A stretch of 64,000 nucleotides of DNA from Methanobacterium formicicum DSM 3637. Its GTDB lineage: Archaea; Methanobacteriota; Methanobacteria; Methanobacteriales; Methanobacteriaceae. Below are positions 48,986 through 60,241 of the stretch, in pieces. Numbering within the stretch: the first letter of the stretch is position 1; every line of letters begins with the position of its first letter. Position numbers and translations under genes: made by a program. Where the stretch lies: assembly GCF_000302455.1 (NCBI RefSeq), contig NZ_AMPO01000006.1, positions 89,738-153,737 of the forward strand, given 5' to 3'. Below the pieces are notes generated by a model. It saw only the letters and a program-made list of their open reading frames with translations. It was not told the origin of the DNA and ran no database searches.

Positions 48986-49441
48986 ATGAGATCTCTCATG
49001 GTATTGTATTCATACCACCACCATAACACTGAAAAGGTTGCTGAAATGATTGTACCGGTTTTAGGTGCAGAAATAAAGTGGCCGGAGGATGTCAATCCTG
49101 AAGAGATTAAAGAATATGATCTTATCGGTTTTGGATCTGGGATTTACGGTGGAATACATCATAAAACACTACTCGAACTAGCAGATAAATTACCTGAAAC
49201 CACAGATAAGAAAGCATTTATTTTCTCAACCAGTGCAGGAGTTGAAAAATCTAAAACCATCAAATCTCACTCCGCCCTTAGGGAAAAACTACAATCGAAG
49301 GGGTACATAATTGTTAATGAATTTCAGTGTAGAGGATTTTTAGGGAAAATAGGATTGGGAATAAGTAGGGGTCACCCTGATGCTCAGGATCTCAAACATG
49401 CCGAAGTATTTGCTCAAAACCTTATTAAAGCAAAAGATTAA
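48986..49441 (+). CDS. Flavodoxin-family protein 1
   Basis: About 151 residues with flavodoxin-like fold: FMN loop LYSYHHHNTEKVAEM, GFGSGIYGG and IFSTSAG. ATG 48986 is chosen as GTG 48977 would add only LL. Upstream, an ATG at 48948 with a good GAGGTGA starts a 13-codon frame whose TGA overlaps this start (ATGA). The neighbour gene starts MEEKNKSLIVLYSYHHYN, so the short frame could be a displaced N-terminus (frameshift) or a coupling leader. Likely electron carrier. Confidence 0.8.
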   Translation: MRSLMVLYSYHHHNTEKVAEMIVPVLGAEIKWPEDVNPEEIKEYDLIGFGSGIYGGIHHKTLLELADKLPETTDKKAFIFSTSAGVEKSKTIKSHSALREKLQSKGYIIVNEFQCRGFLGKIGLGISRGHPDAQDLKHAEVFAQNLIKAKD

Positions 49442-49462
49442 TTCCTAAAATGAGGGGAAATA

Positions 49463-49948
49463 ATGGAAGAGAAAAATAAATCATTAATTGTTCTGTATTC
49501 ATACCATCATTATAATACAGAGAAAATAGCTGGAGTCTTCTCTAAAATTCTTGATGCAGAAATAAAATGGCCAGATGAAATAAATCCGGAAGAAATTCTA
49601 AAATATGATTTAATAGGTTTTGGATCGGGAATTTATAGTGCCAAACATGATGGATCTCTACTTGAACTTGCCGATGAACTATCAGAAGTGAATGATAAAA
49701 AAGCATTTATTTTTTCTACTGCTGGAATCAGTGGGGAATCCAAAAAAATCAAAGATCACTCTAAACTCAGGGAAAAACTAGAATCAAAAGGATATATAAT
49801 TGTTGATGAATTTCAATGTAAAGGATTCAACACCAATAGTTTCCTTAGACTGTTTGGTGGAATGAATAAGGGCAGACCTAATGATCAAGACCTTAAAAAT
49901 GCTGAAGAGTTTGCTAATAAACTAAAAAAAGAGCGTAAGAATAAATAG
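49463..49948 (+). CDS. Flavodoxin-family protein 2 (tandem paralog)
   Basis: 161 residues, clearly homologous to the preceding gene (LYSYHHYNTEKIAG, GFGSGIYSAKHDG, IFSTAGISGESKKI). GAGGGGAAATA precedes the ATG. The pair starts 22 bases apart and is a local duplication. Probably FMN-dependent electron carriers or a flavodoxin-like oxidoreductase; partner unknown. Confidence 0.85.
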   Translation: MEEKNKSLIVLYSYHHYNTEKIAGVFSKILDAEIKWPDEINPEEILKYDLIGFGSGIYSAKHDGSLLELADELSEVNDKKAFIFSTAGISGESKKIKDHSKLREKLESKGYIIVDEFQCKGFNTNSFLRLFGGMNKGRPNDQDLKNAEEFANKLKKERKNK

Positions 49949-50162
49949 GAAGAACAAGAACCTATAAAAAGAACTCAAAAACGAGGATTTATCATTACTT
50001 ATAAACATTACAAATTTAGTGGGAGATAAAATATTATTTTAATTTATAAGACAAAAATTTTATGAGGCATACTCAATTTAAAATAAAAGTAAAACACGAC
50101 TTTTTTTTATCTGATTTATAATTTTTCTGGTTAATAATATTCATTTTAATTAAAAAAAATTG

Positions 50163-50836
<674 letters not shown>

Positions 50837-50991
50837 TTTTGGTGTTACTTAATATTATCCTTCACAAACAATTTTATTAAATAATTGCTATCATTTTTAT
50901 GACTTATATTAATTTCTAAAATCATTGATGATTCTGCTAAAATTGAAAAATAGATTAATAGTATAAATAGGTACACACGAAAATATTAACA

Positions 50992-51687
50992 ATGAAAATC
51001 GCAGCTGGTGTGGGTGAAAATCAGGCTATAATCCAGGCAGCAGGTAAAGTTGACTTTGAAGTTGTTTTAACCGAATCTGAAGAGGAACTGCTGGACTTAC
51101 TATTAAATGGAGAAGTTGATGCTGCAATTAGGGGGTCCCTTAGTGCATCCCATCTACTTAAAATGCTCAGGGAAAAGTATCCTGAAGTCTACCGTGCATC
51201 CTTACTGGAACTTAAAGGACACCATGTGCTCCTGGCTCCGGTGGGCATAGATGAGGGAGACACCCTGGAACAGAAAAAGAAACTTATTGAATATGGGGCT
51301 CAATTTCTGTATCGGCTAGGTTTAAATCCTAAAATAGCAGTTATTTCTGGGGGAAGACCACAGGATATAGGTAGAAGTCCACAGATTGATAAAAGTATCA
51401 TGGAAGGTGAAGAGTTAACCCGGATCACAAGGGATAAATATGAGGTTAAACATTACTTTGCATTAATAGAAGATGCTGTTGATGATGGAGCCAACATGAT
51501 ACTGGCACCAGATGGTATCTGTGGGAATCTGATTTTTCGCAGCCTTGTTTTACTGGGTTTTGTTAAAAGCCATGGGGCAGTGGCTCTTGGTATTGATGAG
51601 ATATTCATTGACACTTCCCGATCCCAGAGTGAAGAAGGATACCTGTGTGCTTTGAAACTGGCAGAAAAACTGGTTAAAACAAAATAA
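50992..51687 (+). CDS. Methanogenesis marker protein 4 (MtxX-like)
   Basis: 231 residues, phosphotransacetylase/MtxX-like fold, with AAGVGENQAIIQAA at the N-terminus, ISGGRPQDIGRSP in the middle and MILAPDGICGNLIFR with GIDEIFIDTSR at the end. The family is found in almost all methanogens and tagged as a methanogenesis marker; its reaction is not established. ATG 50992. It stands alone on this strand before uppS. Confidence 0.88.
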   Translation: MKIAAGVGENQAIIQAAGKVDFEVVLTESEEELLDLLLNGEVDAAIRGSLSASHLLKMLREKYPEVYRASLLELKGHHVLLAPVGIDEGDTLEQKKKLIEYGAQFLYRLGLNPKIAVISGGRPQDIGRSPQIDKSIMEGEELTRITRDKYEVKHYFALIEDAVDDGANMILAPDGICGNLIFRSLVLLGFVKSHGAVALGIDEIFIDTSRSQSEEGYLCALKLAEKLVKTK

Positions 51688-51866
51688 TAGATTTACTTAA
51701 CAAATTATAATTTATCACTAATTAAAATCAGAACATCCACCTAATTTAAAATGGAATAAAGTAAGTATTTTAATCACAAATATTTCCACATTTAAACGAA
51801 ATATTTCCATACTTAATATTCTACCTATCCTCACATAATTTATCAAAATAATTAAAGGAATCTAAA

Positions 51867-52634
<768 letters not shown>

Positions 52635-52644
52635 GTGTTTTGGA

Positions 52645-53403
52645 ATGATTGACAGTCACTGTCACATTGATTTTAAAGTTTACAATAAAAACAGGCAGGA
52701 AGTTATAGGACGTGCACAGGAGAAATTAACCGCCATTGTGAACTCCGGTGCCACACTGGGGGGCAACAGACGAACCCTGAAACTGGCCAGAGAATATGAA
52801 AATTTTTTGTATCCTACACTTGGATTTCATCCATCCAATGCATCTAAGTCTGATGTTTCGGTAATAAAACAGGCTTTAGATGAAATTGAGGATAATATCG
52901 ATGTTGCGGTAGGTCTGGGTGAAACCGGCCTTGACTTCAATGATCCCGGTGGTGAAGATGATAAAAATAAACAGATAAAACTCTTTGAAACCTTCCTTGA
53001 AATGTCAGTGGAGTACCAGTTACCCCTGGTGATACATGCCCGTGATGCCGAGGAAAAAGCACTGGAAATGGTTAAAAAACATCCCTCCATTCCCCAGGTA
53101 ATATTTCACTGTTACGGTGGAGATATCCACACTGCCCATAAAATAATTGAAGAGGGATATTTCATTTCCCTTTCAACCATTGTCTGTTTTTCAGAGCATC
53201 ATCAAAAACTGGCTGCCCAACTACCATTATCCCAGTTACTCACAGAAACTGACAGTCCCTATCTTTCACCATTCAAAGGACAGAGAAATGAACCTGCTTT
53301 TGTTGAAAAAACTGTTAAAACCATTTCCAGGGTTAAATCAATCCCTATGGATGAAGTTGCCAGTGTAACTGATGCTAATGCTCGGAAAATATTCAGATTT
53401 TAA
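52645..53403 (+). CDS. TatD-family metal-dependent hydrolase
   Basis: 252 residues, amidohydrolase-like barrel with MIDSHCHIDF (His pair), GLGETGLDF (Glu), VIHARDAE (His), HCYGG and TETDSPYL (Asp). TatD proteins are cytoplasmic DNases or hydrolases with broad nuclease roles. It begins 10 bases after uppS. Confidence 0.93.
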   Translation: MIDSHCHIDFKVYNKNRQEVIGRAQEKLTAIVNSGATLGGNRRTLKLAREYENFLYPTLGFHPSNASKSDVSVIKQALDEIEDNIDVAVGLGETGLDFNDPGGEDDKNKQIKLFETFLEMSVEYQLPLVIHARDAEEKALEMVKKHPSIPQVIFHCYGGDIHTAHKIIEEGYFISLSTIVCFSEHHQKLAAQLPLSQLLTETDSPYLSPFKGQRNEPAFVEKTVKTISRVKSIPMDEVASVTDANARKIFRF

Positions 53404-53413
53404 TAGGGATTAT

Positions 53414-53803
53414 TTATTTTTCAAACTTTTCATTTCGCTCCTCAAAAACCTCTTTAGCTGCATTTAAGCCGTTAATTGCAGCAGGAAAACCTGCATAAAC
53501 TGCCATTTGGATTATGACTTCAATTATTTCAGTGGGAGTGCATCCTACATTTAAAGCACCATGCACATGGCTTTTAAGTTCTGGTTGGGCATTTCCCAGG
53601 GTGGTGATTGATGCAACTGTAACTAGTTCCCTGGTCTTCAGATCCAAACCTGGTCTGGAATAAATATCTCCATATGGAAATTCAGCGATGTAACGAGCCA
53701 TATCCGGAGCCACATCATTTAAACTTTTTTCTAAATCTTTGTAAGAATCCGGGTTCATTATTTTTAAATTTTCCATGCCTTTCTGGTATCTATCTTCGCT
53801 CAT
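53414..53803 (-). CDS. Carboxymuconolactone decarboxylase-family protein
   Basis: 129 residues, all-helical CMD/AhpD-like fold with KTRELVTVASITTLGN and HGALNVGCTPTEIIEVI. Only one Cys sits in the core, so the CxxC of AhpD-type peroxiredoxin partners is absent. It converges with TatD with a 10-base gap. Role unknown in methanogens. Confidence 0.85.
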   Translation of the reverse strand: MSEDRYQKGMENLKIMNPDSYKDLEKSLNDVAPDMARYIAEFPYGDIYSRPGLDLKTRELVTVASITTLGNAQPELKSHVHGALNVGCTPTEIIEVIIQMAVYAGFPAAINGLNAAKEVFEERNEKFEK

Positions 53804-54010
53804 GATTACACTTACCTTTAGTACATCTTATTGTATGGTTTTAGGCCTATTTTTAACGTATAATTTAAGATAACCTTCTTTTTAAAGTAACATCGTGGTA
53901 TACATTAATATCTACGTTTTCATAATATAGTTTAGTTATAGTGAACTCATTGAATTAGGATGTACCTTTAAATGAGTATATATAAACCTTAAGTAAAGCG
54001 GGTGGTTAAT

Positions 54011-54286
54011 GTGAAGAAGTTACTCACGAGTTTTTTATTATTAATGGCACTTTGTTTAATGTTCCAACCAGTTATGGCTGTAGACCAGTCCAGTCTGGGA
54101 GACGTGAAAAACACAGCAGATCAGGCAATTCAGAATGCAAGTAAAGCAACCAATGACACAGCACAGGACGTTCAAAATACTCTAGGCCCTATACAGGATA
54201 TTCTCAATACAATCAGCTCTATTATACAGCAAATACAACAGATTTTCCAGAGTATATCTTACATAATGGGTGGTGGCAATCAATAG
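54011..54286 (+). CDS. Small secreted protein with Gln/Asn-rich helical domain
   Basis: About 91 residues from GTG 54011 (giving MKKLLTSFLLLMALCLMF signal); a signal peptide ending near VMAVD and a mature ~66-residue part that is a Gln/Ser/Ile-rich helix (SSIIQQIQQIFQSIS) ending GGGNQ. I do not recognise the family. Probably an exported helical peptide. Confidence 0.6.
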   Translation: MKKLLTSFLLLMALCLMFQPVMAVDQSSLGDVKNTADQAIQNASKATNDTAQDVQNTLGPIQDILNTISSIIQQIQQIFQSISYIMGGGNQ

Positions 54287-54582
54287 GTTCCCCTTTTCAT
54301 ATTTTTTCACAGAGAATTAGGGTTTTCCGAGAGAATTAGGGTTTTCCTAGAGAATGAGGGGTTATTGGAGTGAATTTGGTTATTGAACTTGCTATTTCCG
54401 TTTGAACTTAATAATTCAAGTCATTGGGCCTATTATCAAGTATTGAGCCTATTATTGAGCTAATGATTTATAATCTGGTGTTGGACTCATTATTCTAACT
54501 ATAGGTCTATTATTCAAGTTATTAGGCTTATAATTAGAATTACTGGGCCAATTTTAAAGAAACTAACTATGGAGGGATTATC
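54287..54582. repeat. Intergenic region with imperfect short repeats
   Basis: GAGAATTAGGGTTTTCC-type units (about 19 bp) occur two and a half times at 54311-54359; then a second imperfect series based on TATTGAGCCTATTA / TATTATTCAAG-like words runs to about 54550. No gene. The last 20 bases include the GGAGGGATT ribosome binding site of the next gene. Confidence 0.6.
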
Positions 54583-55236
54583 ATAAAACCGAAAGTGATA
54601 CTCAATGCAGCCATGACTCTGGATGGGAAAATCGCCACCAGAACAGGTAGTTCAGAAATTTCAGGTCAAGAAGACCTTTTAAGGGTACACAAGCTCCGGA
54701 AAGAGATGGATGCCATAATGGTGGGGATAAACACGGTAATGGTTGATGATCCACGTCTTACAGTCCACAAAATCTCTGCAAACTCCAATGATAACCCGAT
54801 AAGGGTGGTGGTGGACAGTAAAGCCCGCACACCTCCAGAATACAGGATACTTAACCAGGAAGCTCCCACTATCATTGCTGTTTCCAGTGAAGCACCTTCA
54901 GATAAAATAAAGGCTCTTGAAGAAGATGGTAAGTCAGAAGTGATTATCTGTGGGGATAAACAGGTTGATCTGAATTGTTTAATGGATGAACTGGGAAATA
55001 AAGGGATTAAAACATTGATGCTTGAGGGTGGGTCCACCTTGAACTATTCAATGCTCAGTGCAGGTCTGGTAAATGAAGTAAGGGTGTGCATAGCGCCTAT
55101 GATCGCAGGGGGAAATAGGGCTAAGACTCTGGTAGATGGGGATGGAGTAGATTACATGAAAGAGGCATTCCGTTTGAAGTTTAAAAAGAGTTATAATCTG
55201 GGGGCAGACCTCATAGTTGAGTATAATGTTTTATGA
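54583..55236 (+). CDS. Archaeal riboflavin-pathway reductase (RibD C-terminal/RIB7 type)
   Basis: About 217 residues. RibD C-terminal reductase fold: VILNAAMTLDGKIAT, IMVGINTVMVDDPRLTV and LMLEGGSTLNYSML. Archaeal members reduce the ribosyl side chain of 2,5-diamino-6-ribosylamino-pyrimidinone phosphate with NADPH. The start is odd: the family begins near (M)KPKVILNAAM, and GGAGGGATT sits at ideal spacing only for ATA 54583; the first standard start is GTG 54595, too far away. Start call is therefore uncertain. Confidence 0.88.
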   Translation: MKPKVILNAAMTLDGKIATRTGSSEISGQEDLLRVHKLRKEMDAIMVGINTVMVDDPRLTVHKISANSNDNPIRVVVDSKARTPPEYRILNQEAPTIIAVSSEAPSDKIKALEEDGKSEVIICGDKQVDLNCLMDELGNKGIKTLMLEGGSTLNYSMLSAGLVNEVRVCIAPMIAGGNRAKTLVDGDGVDYMKEAFRLKFKKSYNLGADLIVEYNVL

Positions 55237-55334
55237 AGTTTCAATGGACTTTTCAGCATATAAATTCTTTATTTTTCATGTTAAACTAATTCCATTGCAC
55301 TCCCTTTTTAAAAGTCTTTAAAAAAATTTTTAAT

Positions 55335-56000
55335 TTATAATATGCCTTTTTTCTCCAGTATATGGAGTGGATTATCTCTTAAGACTTTTTTAATTTCATT
55401 TTCAGGCAGACCTGCTCCTAAAGCTATTTTTTTAGCCATTTCACAGTTTACCAGATCCCCTGGTGCGTGGGTGTCTGTGTCCACCACCAGATTGGCACCT
55501 ACTTCCCGGGCTACCTGAACAACGTGTCCATTACCCAGGCTGTGGCCTCGTCTGGCACTTATCTCCAGGGCTATGTCATTTTCTTTAGCAATACGTGCTT
55601 CTTCATGAGTTATAAGTCCAGGGTGTGCTAATACATCAACATCAGCACAGTTAACCGCACTCCAGTTGGTTCCCTCAATCACTGGTTCCACCAGTGTTTC
55701 ACCGTGCACAACAATAACCTCTGCACCTAGTTCCTTGGCTTTTTTGGCCAGTTTTGGGATTATTTCAGAGGGTGCATGGGTTATTTCTGCTCCTGGAACA
55801 ATTTCAATGTCCCAGTTATCTCTAATATCTAGAACTGCGTTAATCACGCGGCCAACACAGTCCAGATTGGAAGCATCCACGTGGTCTGTGATTGCCACTG
55901 CCTGATGTCCTAGAACACAGGCTCGCCGTGCTATTTCTGAAGGTAAGAGTTCACCATCACTGAATATGCTGTGGGTGTGTAAGTCGATTCGTTTTCCCAT
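55335..56000 (-). CDS. PHP-domain phosphoesterase
   Basis: 221 residues with PHP motifs DLHTHSIFSDG (~6), ITDHVDAS, EITHAPSE, VHGE, AHPGL and DTDTHAPGD, which form a trinuclear metal site. Related to histidinol phosphatase and YcdX-type hydrolases; substrate not evident. ATG 56000. Confidence 0.9.
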   Translation of the reverse strand: MGKRIDLHTHSIFSDGELLPSEIARRACVLGHQAVAITDHVDASNLDCVGRVINAVLDIRDNWDIEIVPGAEITHAPSEIIPKLAKKAKELGAEVIVVHGETLVEPVIEGTNWSAVNCADVDVLAHPGLITHEEARIAKENDIALEISARRGHSLGNGHVVQVAREVGANLVVDTDTHAPGDLVNCEMAKKIALGAGLPENEIKKVLRDNPLHILEKKGIL

Positions 56001-56153
56001 ATAGGGGTCTCCTGATTTTGTTACATTACTTGTTATTTAATGTTAATTTTACCATTTAACCTATTATATCATTTAATTCAATTTTACCATTTACCTATTA
56101 ATTCAATAATCATTAATGTCAATTAAATTACCTTTATTATTTATTTATCAGGG

Positions 56154-57094
<941 letters not shown>

Positions 57095-57344
57095 GAAAAA
57101 TAGACCGTATTTGGGGATAAATAAAGATTTGCAGAACTGCTTAAAAGAAATTAATGGGTTTAAACGAGATTTAATAGTCTAATTGTTAATTCAGATATGT
57201 TCTTTGTCTTAATGATTGTTTTCGTGTGATATGATGTTTTTTTGTATCTGAGTATGTTTTTTGAGGGTTTATGTGGAATTAAAGATTTAATTTAGAAACT
57301 TGGAGATTTAAACGTTTTGTGTTATGTTTAAATTAAATCTACCT

Positions 57345-58139
57345 TTAGGTTAAAACATCTTCAATAATGTAGTTGATCCCTTCTGCATCCATTCTATTGG
57401 TTAAGGTCCGGGTCATTTTACCCACTGCAAATATTAAAACGTTTAATCCACGATTGGCAGCAGCAATTGCTGCTTGAGGGGTGGCAAATTCAAAATCTGG
57501 TTTGATTTCCAGTTTATCTGCCATGGATCTGGAGACAGTTCCCATGATACCTACCCTCTGGATACGATTTTCATATTTTGCCAGAATCTCCTGAACATTT
57601 TCAAGATCACAGACACGGCTACCACCCTGGTTAATGGTGGGGAGTTTGATAATAACTACAAATCCTGGTTCAAGTTCGATTGTCCCACCTAAACTGACCA
57701 GAGCTACATCTTCACCCTTTTTAGCATCATGAAGTACTTCAGCATGGGCAGAAGTCTTTTCTTTACCTGCATACAGAGTTCCCTCATCCATTTTAAGCCA
57801 CACTGCTTCCCCTTCCTTCAGGTTTTCACGGGCAATGGCTGGCCATACAGATTTGTAGGTGTTCATGGTATCTATGACCTGATCTGCATATTTACGGAGA
57901 TCATTAGCACCAGTTTTCACCTTTTCAATCCCACGTTTGGTGATCTTGTAACGTGCCTGGCCACTGCCTGTTTCAACCCATCCTTCATCCACTAAACTCT
58001 TTAAATTCTCTGAAACCGCTTGAACAGTGATGCCCAACTGGTCGGCAATATCCTTTTGACGTAGATGTGGTTGGCCTTTGGCAATCTCTGCCAGGATCTG
58101 AAACTTGGTAAGTTCACCCTTTTTCTTGAAAACTTTCAT
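57345..58139 (-). CDS. COG1497-type winged-helix transcriptional regulator
   Basis: 264 residues: N-terminal winged helix (TKFQILAEIAKGQPHLRQKDIADQLGITVQAVSENLKSL) with an Arg/Tyr wing, then a ~190-residue ligand-like domain of unknown fold. It matches the family of predicted archaeal regulators seen in methanogens. ATG 58139. Target genes are unknown. Confidence 0.85.
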   Translation of the reverse strand: MKVFKKKGELTKFQILAEIAKGQPHLRQKDIADQLGITVQAVSENLKSLVDEGWVETGSGQARYKITKRGIEKVKTGANDLRKYADQVIDTMNTYKSVWPAIARENLKEGEAVWLKMDEGTLYAGKEKTSAHAEVLHDAKKGEDVALVSLGGTIELEPGFVVIIKLPTINQGGSRVCDLENVQEILAKYENRIQRVGIMGTVSRSMADKLEIKPDFEFATPQAAIAAANRGLNVLIFAVGKMTRTLTNRMDAEGINYIIEDVLT

Positions 58140-58362
58140 ATGATCATCCCTTTTAGGATTTTAACATCTGAATTTTTTATAATATTTATATTTTTATAAC
58201 TTTTTTTAGTTTTTAGTGGTGTGATTTTTTTTAAAAGGTTTTTTAGCAGAATTTAATTAACGGGGTTAGTCCAAAAGGATGTAAATTCAATAATTTAATG
58301 TGTAGTTTATCAAGTGTTTATATTTACTGGACATCAACCGGTTTAATGGAGGTATCTCAAGT

Positions 58363-59760
58363 TTATAAAACACCGTTTAATGTTTCATCAAAGAGTTTCA
58401 GGAATTGTTCCTGTTTTCCACCAGGGATGTAGGCACCGCAGGCCACAGAGTGTCCACCACCACTACCCCCTACCTTTGCTGCCACTTTACTTATTATGTG
58501 GCCAAAATGAATCCCGTCAAAGGCTAAAAGTCGGGAACAACGGAGAGAAACCTTCAAACCATCGTTTTCATCATTTATTTGTGTGAAACCAATCATTGGT
58601 TTTCTCCAATCACCATAGCTTAAGATCATGCCGGCTATGGTCCCAATAACCTCGCTTTTTATCTCATTACCCTGGAAGTACTGCAGGTTCTTCATGCTCT
58701 TAATTCGATCCTCTTCCTGGACCCAGTTCATTTTTTGGGCCAGGTACTGGCGGTGTTCTTTACTTAACATTTCCATATCATCCAGGGCCATTCCCCTATC
58801 TCCTTTAAGTACTTTTAAGGCTATTTCTGGATGTTTGTGTCTGCTGCAGGCGTTGATGGCTGTTGAAAATTCACTGGCATCACGCAGGGGGGAGTACTCC
58901 TTTTCTTCTAGAAATTCATAGGCATCCCCTGCCACCAGGCGGGGAATGTACTTAACATAACGGGGTGGCACTTCCCGGCTCATCATCCGCACCAGTTCCG
59001 TGAAAATACGTCCCTTCTCCTCCTGACTTAAATCGTAGAGTGTGCGCTGTTTTCTGCCATTTTTAATGGGTATGTCCAGATTTTTCAGAAACTGCATGGC
59101 TTCATTACGATTGTTGGTTATAGGAAGTTTCACATCGCCAAAATAGGATAATGCCACAAAAATGGGTCTGGTCTGTCTTCCATAGATAGCCAGATCATTG
59201 AATGATCCCACCAGTCCTTTACGAACTCCATCATTTAATATGCCCTCATTTATGCCCACTAATTTCCCGGATGAACTATTCTGCATGTCTCCAACAGCAC
59301 TCAAAACACCAATCCAGCTTAAGTTATGAAAACCAAAAGTTTTAGCCAGAAGGTAGCACATACCTCCACCGGAAACTTGGTGTGAGCCATCTATGCCGTA
59401 GTAATTGGGGTTTATTTCCAGAAAACCGTTGTTTCCCCCTGATATATTCCTTAATGGGGGGTGATGGTCTAGTATGAGAATTTTGGACTGGGAGCTTTGA
59501 AAGTTCTCTAGATTTTGCCCTGAACCCAGATCTGAGAATATGGTCAGTTCATTTTCTTTTTTTAGTTCTGGAATCCTGTCCAGGGTTATAAATTCTATTT
59601 CATGGTCAATTTCCAGGCGGTCCAGTGTTGATGATAATATTGCCCCAGCAGATATTCCATCGCAGTCGATATGGCTGTATATTTTAACATCTTCTGCATT
59701 TTTTACCATTTCGTTAGCTTTAGCCAGGGATTTATCCATATCTTTTAGAGTGACAGCCAT
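58363..59760 (-). CDS. DHH-family RecJ-like/GAN single-strand nuclease
   Basis: 465 residues with DHH motifs: I SHIDCDGISAGA, II FSDLGSG, III LDHHPP and a C-terminal DHHA1 GGSGGGHSVACGAY. Archaeal RecJ-like proteins (GAN) are 5'-exonucleases associated with the replicative CMG helicase or RNA turnover. Upstream, a 21-bp repeat carries copies of its ribosome binding site. Followed at the other end by no operon partner. ATG 59760. Confidence 0.88.
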   Translation of the reverse strand: MAVTLKDMDKSLAKANEMVKNAEDVKIYSHIDCDGISAGAILSSTLDRLEIDHEIEFITLDRIPELKKENELTIFSDLGSGQNLENFQSSQSKILILDHHPPLRNISGGNNGFLEINPNYYGIDGSHQVSGGGMCYLLAKTFGFHNLSWIGVLSAVGDMQNSSSGKLVGINEGILNDGVRKGLVGSFNDLAIYGRQTRPIFVALSYFGDVKLPITNNRNEAMQFLKNLDIPIKNGRKQRTLYDLSQEEKGRIFTELVRMMSREVPPRYVKYIPRLVAGDAYEFLEEKEYSPLRDASEFSTAINACSRHKHPEIALKVLKGDRGMALDDMEMLSKEHRQYLAQKMNWVQEEDRIKSMKNLQYFQGNEIKSEVIGTIAGMILSYGDWRKPMIGFTQINDENDGLKVSLRCSRLLAFDGIHFGHIISKVAAKVGGSGGGHSVACGAYIPGGKQEQFLKLFDETLNGVL

Positions 59761-59764
59761 TCAT

Positions 59765-59848
59765 CGTTCCTTCCATATTTAAAATCGTTCCTTCCATATT
59801 TAAAATCGTTCCTTCCATATCTAAAATCGTTCCTTCCCTATCTAAAAA
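59765..59848 (-). repeat. Tandem repeat, 21-bp unit, four copies, containing the RecJ-like gene's ribosome binding site
   Basis: Plus-strand units CGTTCCTTCCATATTTAAAAT start at 59765, 59786, 59807 and 59828; the last two carry single changes. On the minus strand each unit contains GGAAGGAACG, the sequence just before the RecJ-like ATG, so the ribosome binding site-like segment is repeated between the SRP19 stop (59854) and the ATG (59760). Confidence 0.85.
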
Positions 59849-59853
59849 TAGTT

Positions 59854-60144
59854 CTATTTATCTTTTCTGGAACCATTAATGAGGTTGCTCAGTTTAATGA
59901 GAACTTCCTGTTTGCTCATGTTCCTATCAATTATTATCCTTCCTGATCCTTCCCACCATGATGGGGGGTAAGATTTGTACTTCTCAACAGAAGGATTTAA
60001 TCTCAGTTTTTTAGCTGCCTGAGTAATTTCACGTAGTTTTGGTGAGTTTACAGCCTGTTTTTTCGGGATTTTTCTTCCTTCAGATTTACTCTTTGTAGAA
60101 TCAATATAAGCAGGCCAGATGATTGTTTTAGTTTCATCTTTCAT
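59854..60144 (-). CDS. srp19: Signal recognition particle subunit SRP19
   Basis: 96 residues from ATG 60144 (AAAGGAGCC upstream; GTG 60150 is too close to it). SRP19 hallmarks: IIWPAYIDSTKSKSEGRKI, NPSVEKYKSYPPSWWEGSGRI. It binds the tips of 7S RNA helices 6 and 8 so SRP54 can assemble. Lies between hemD and the RecJ-like gene on the same strand. Confidence 0.95.
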   Translation of the reverse strand: MKDETKTIIWPAYIDSTKSKSEGRKIPKKQAVNSPKLREITQAAKKLRLNPSVEKYKSYPPSWWEGSGRIIIDRNMSKQEVLIKLSNLINGSRKDK

Positions 60145-60241
60145 AGTCACGGCTCCTTTTAAACGGCTTATTTGAATATCTTGATTTTTAGTTTGACAGG
60201 TTAATCACTTAGTCTGAGAGTTAATCACTTACTCTGACGGA

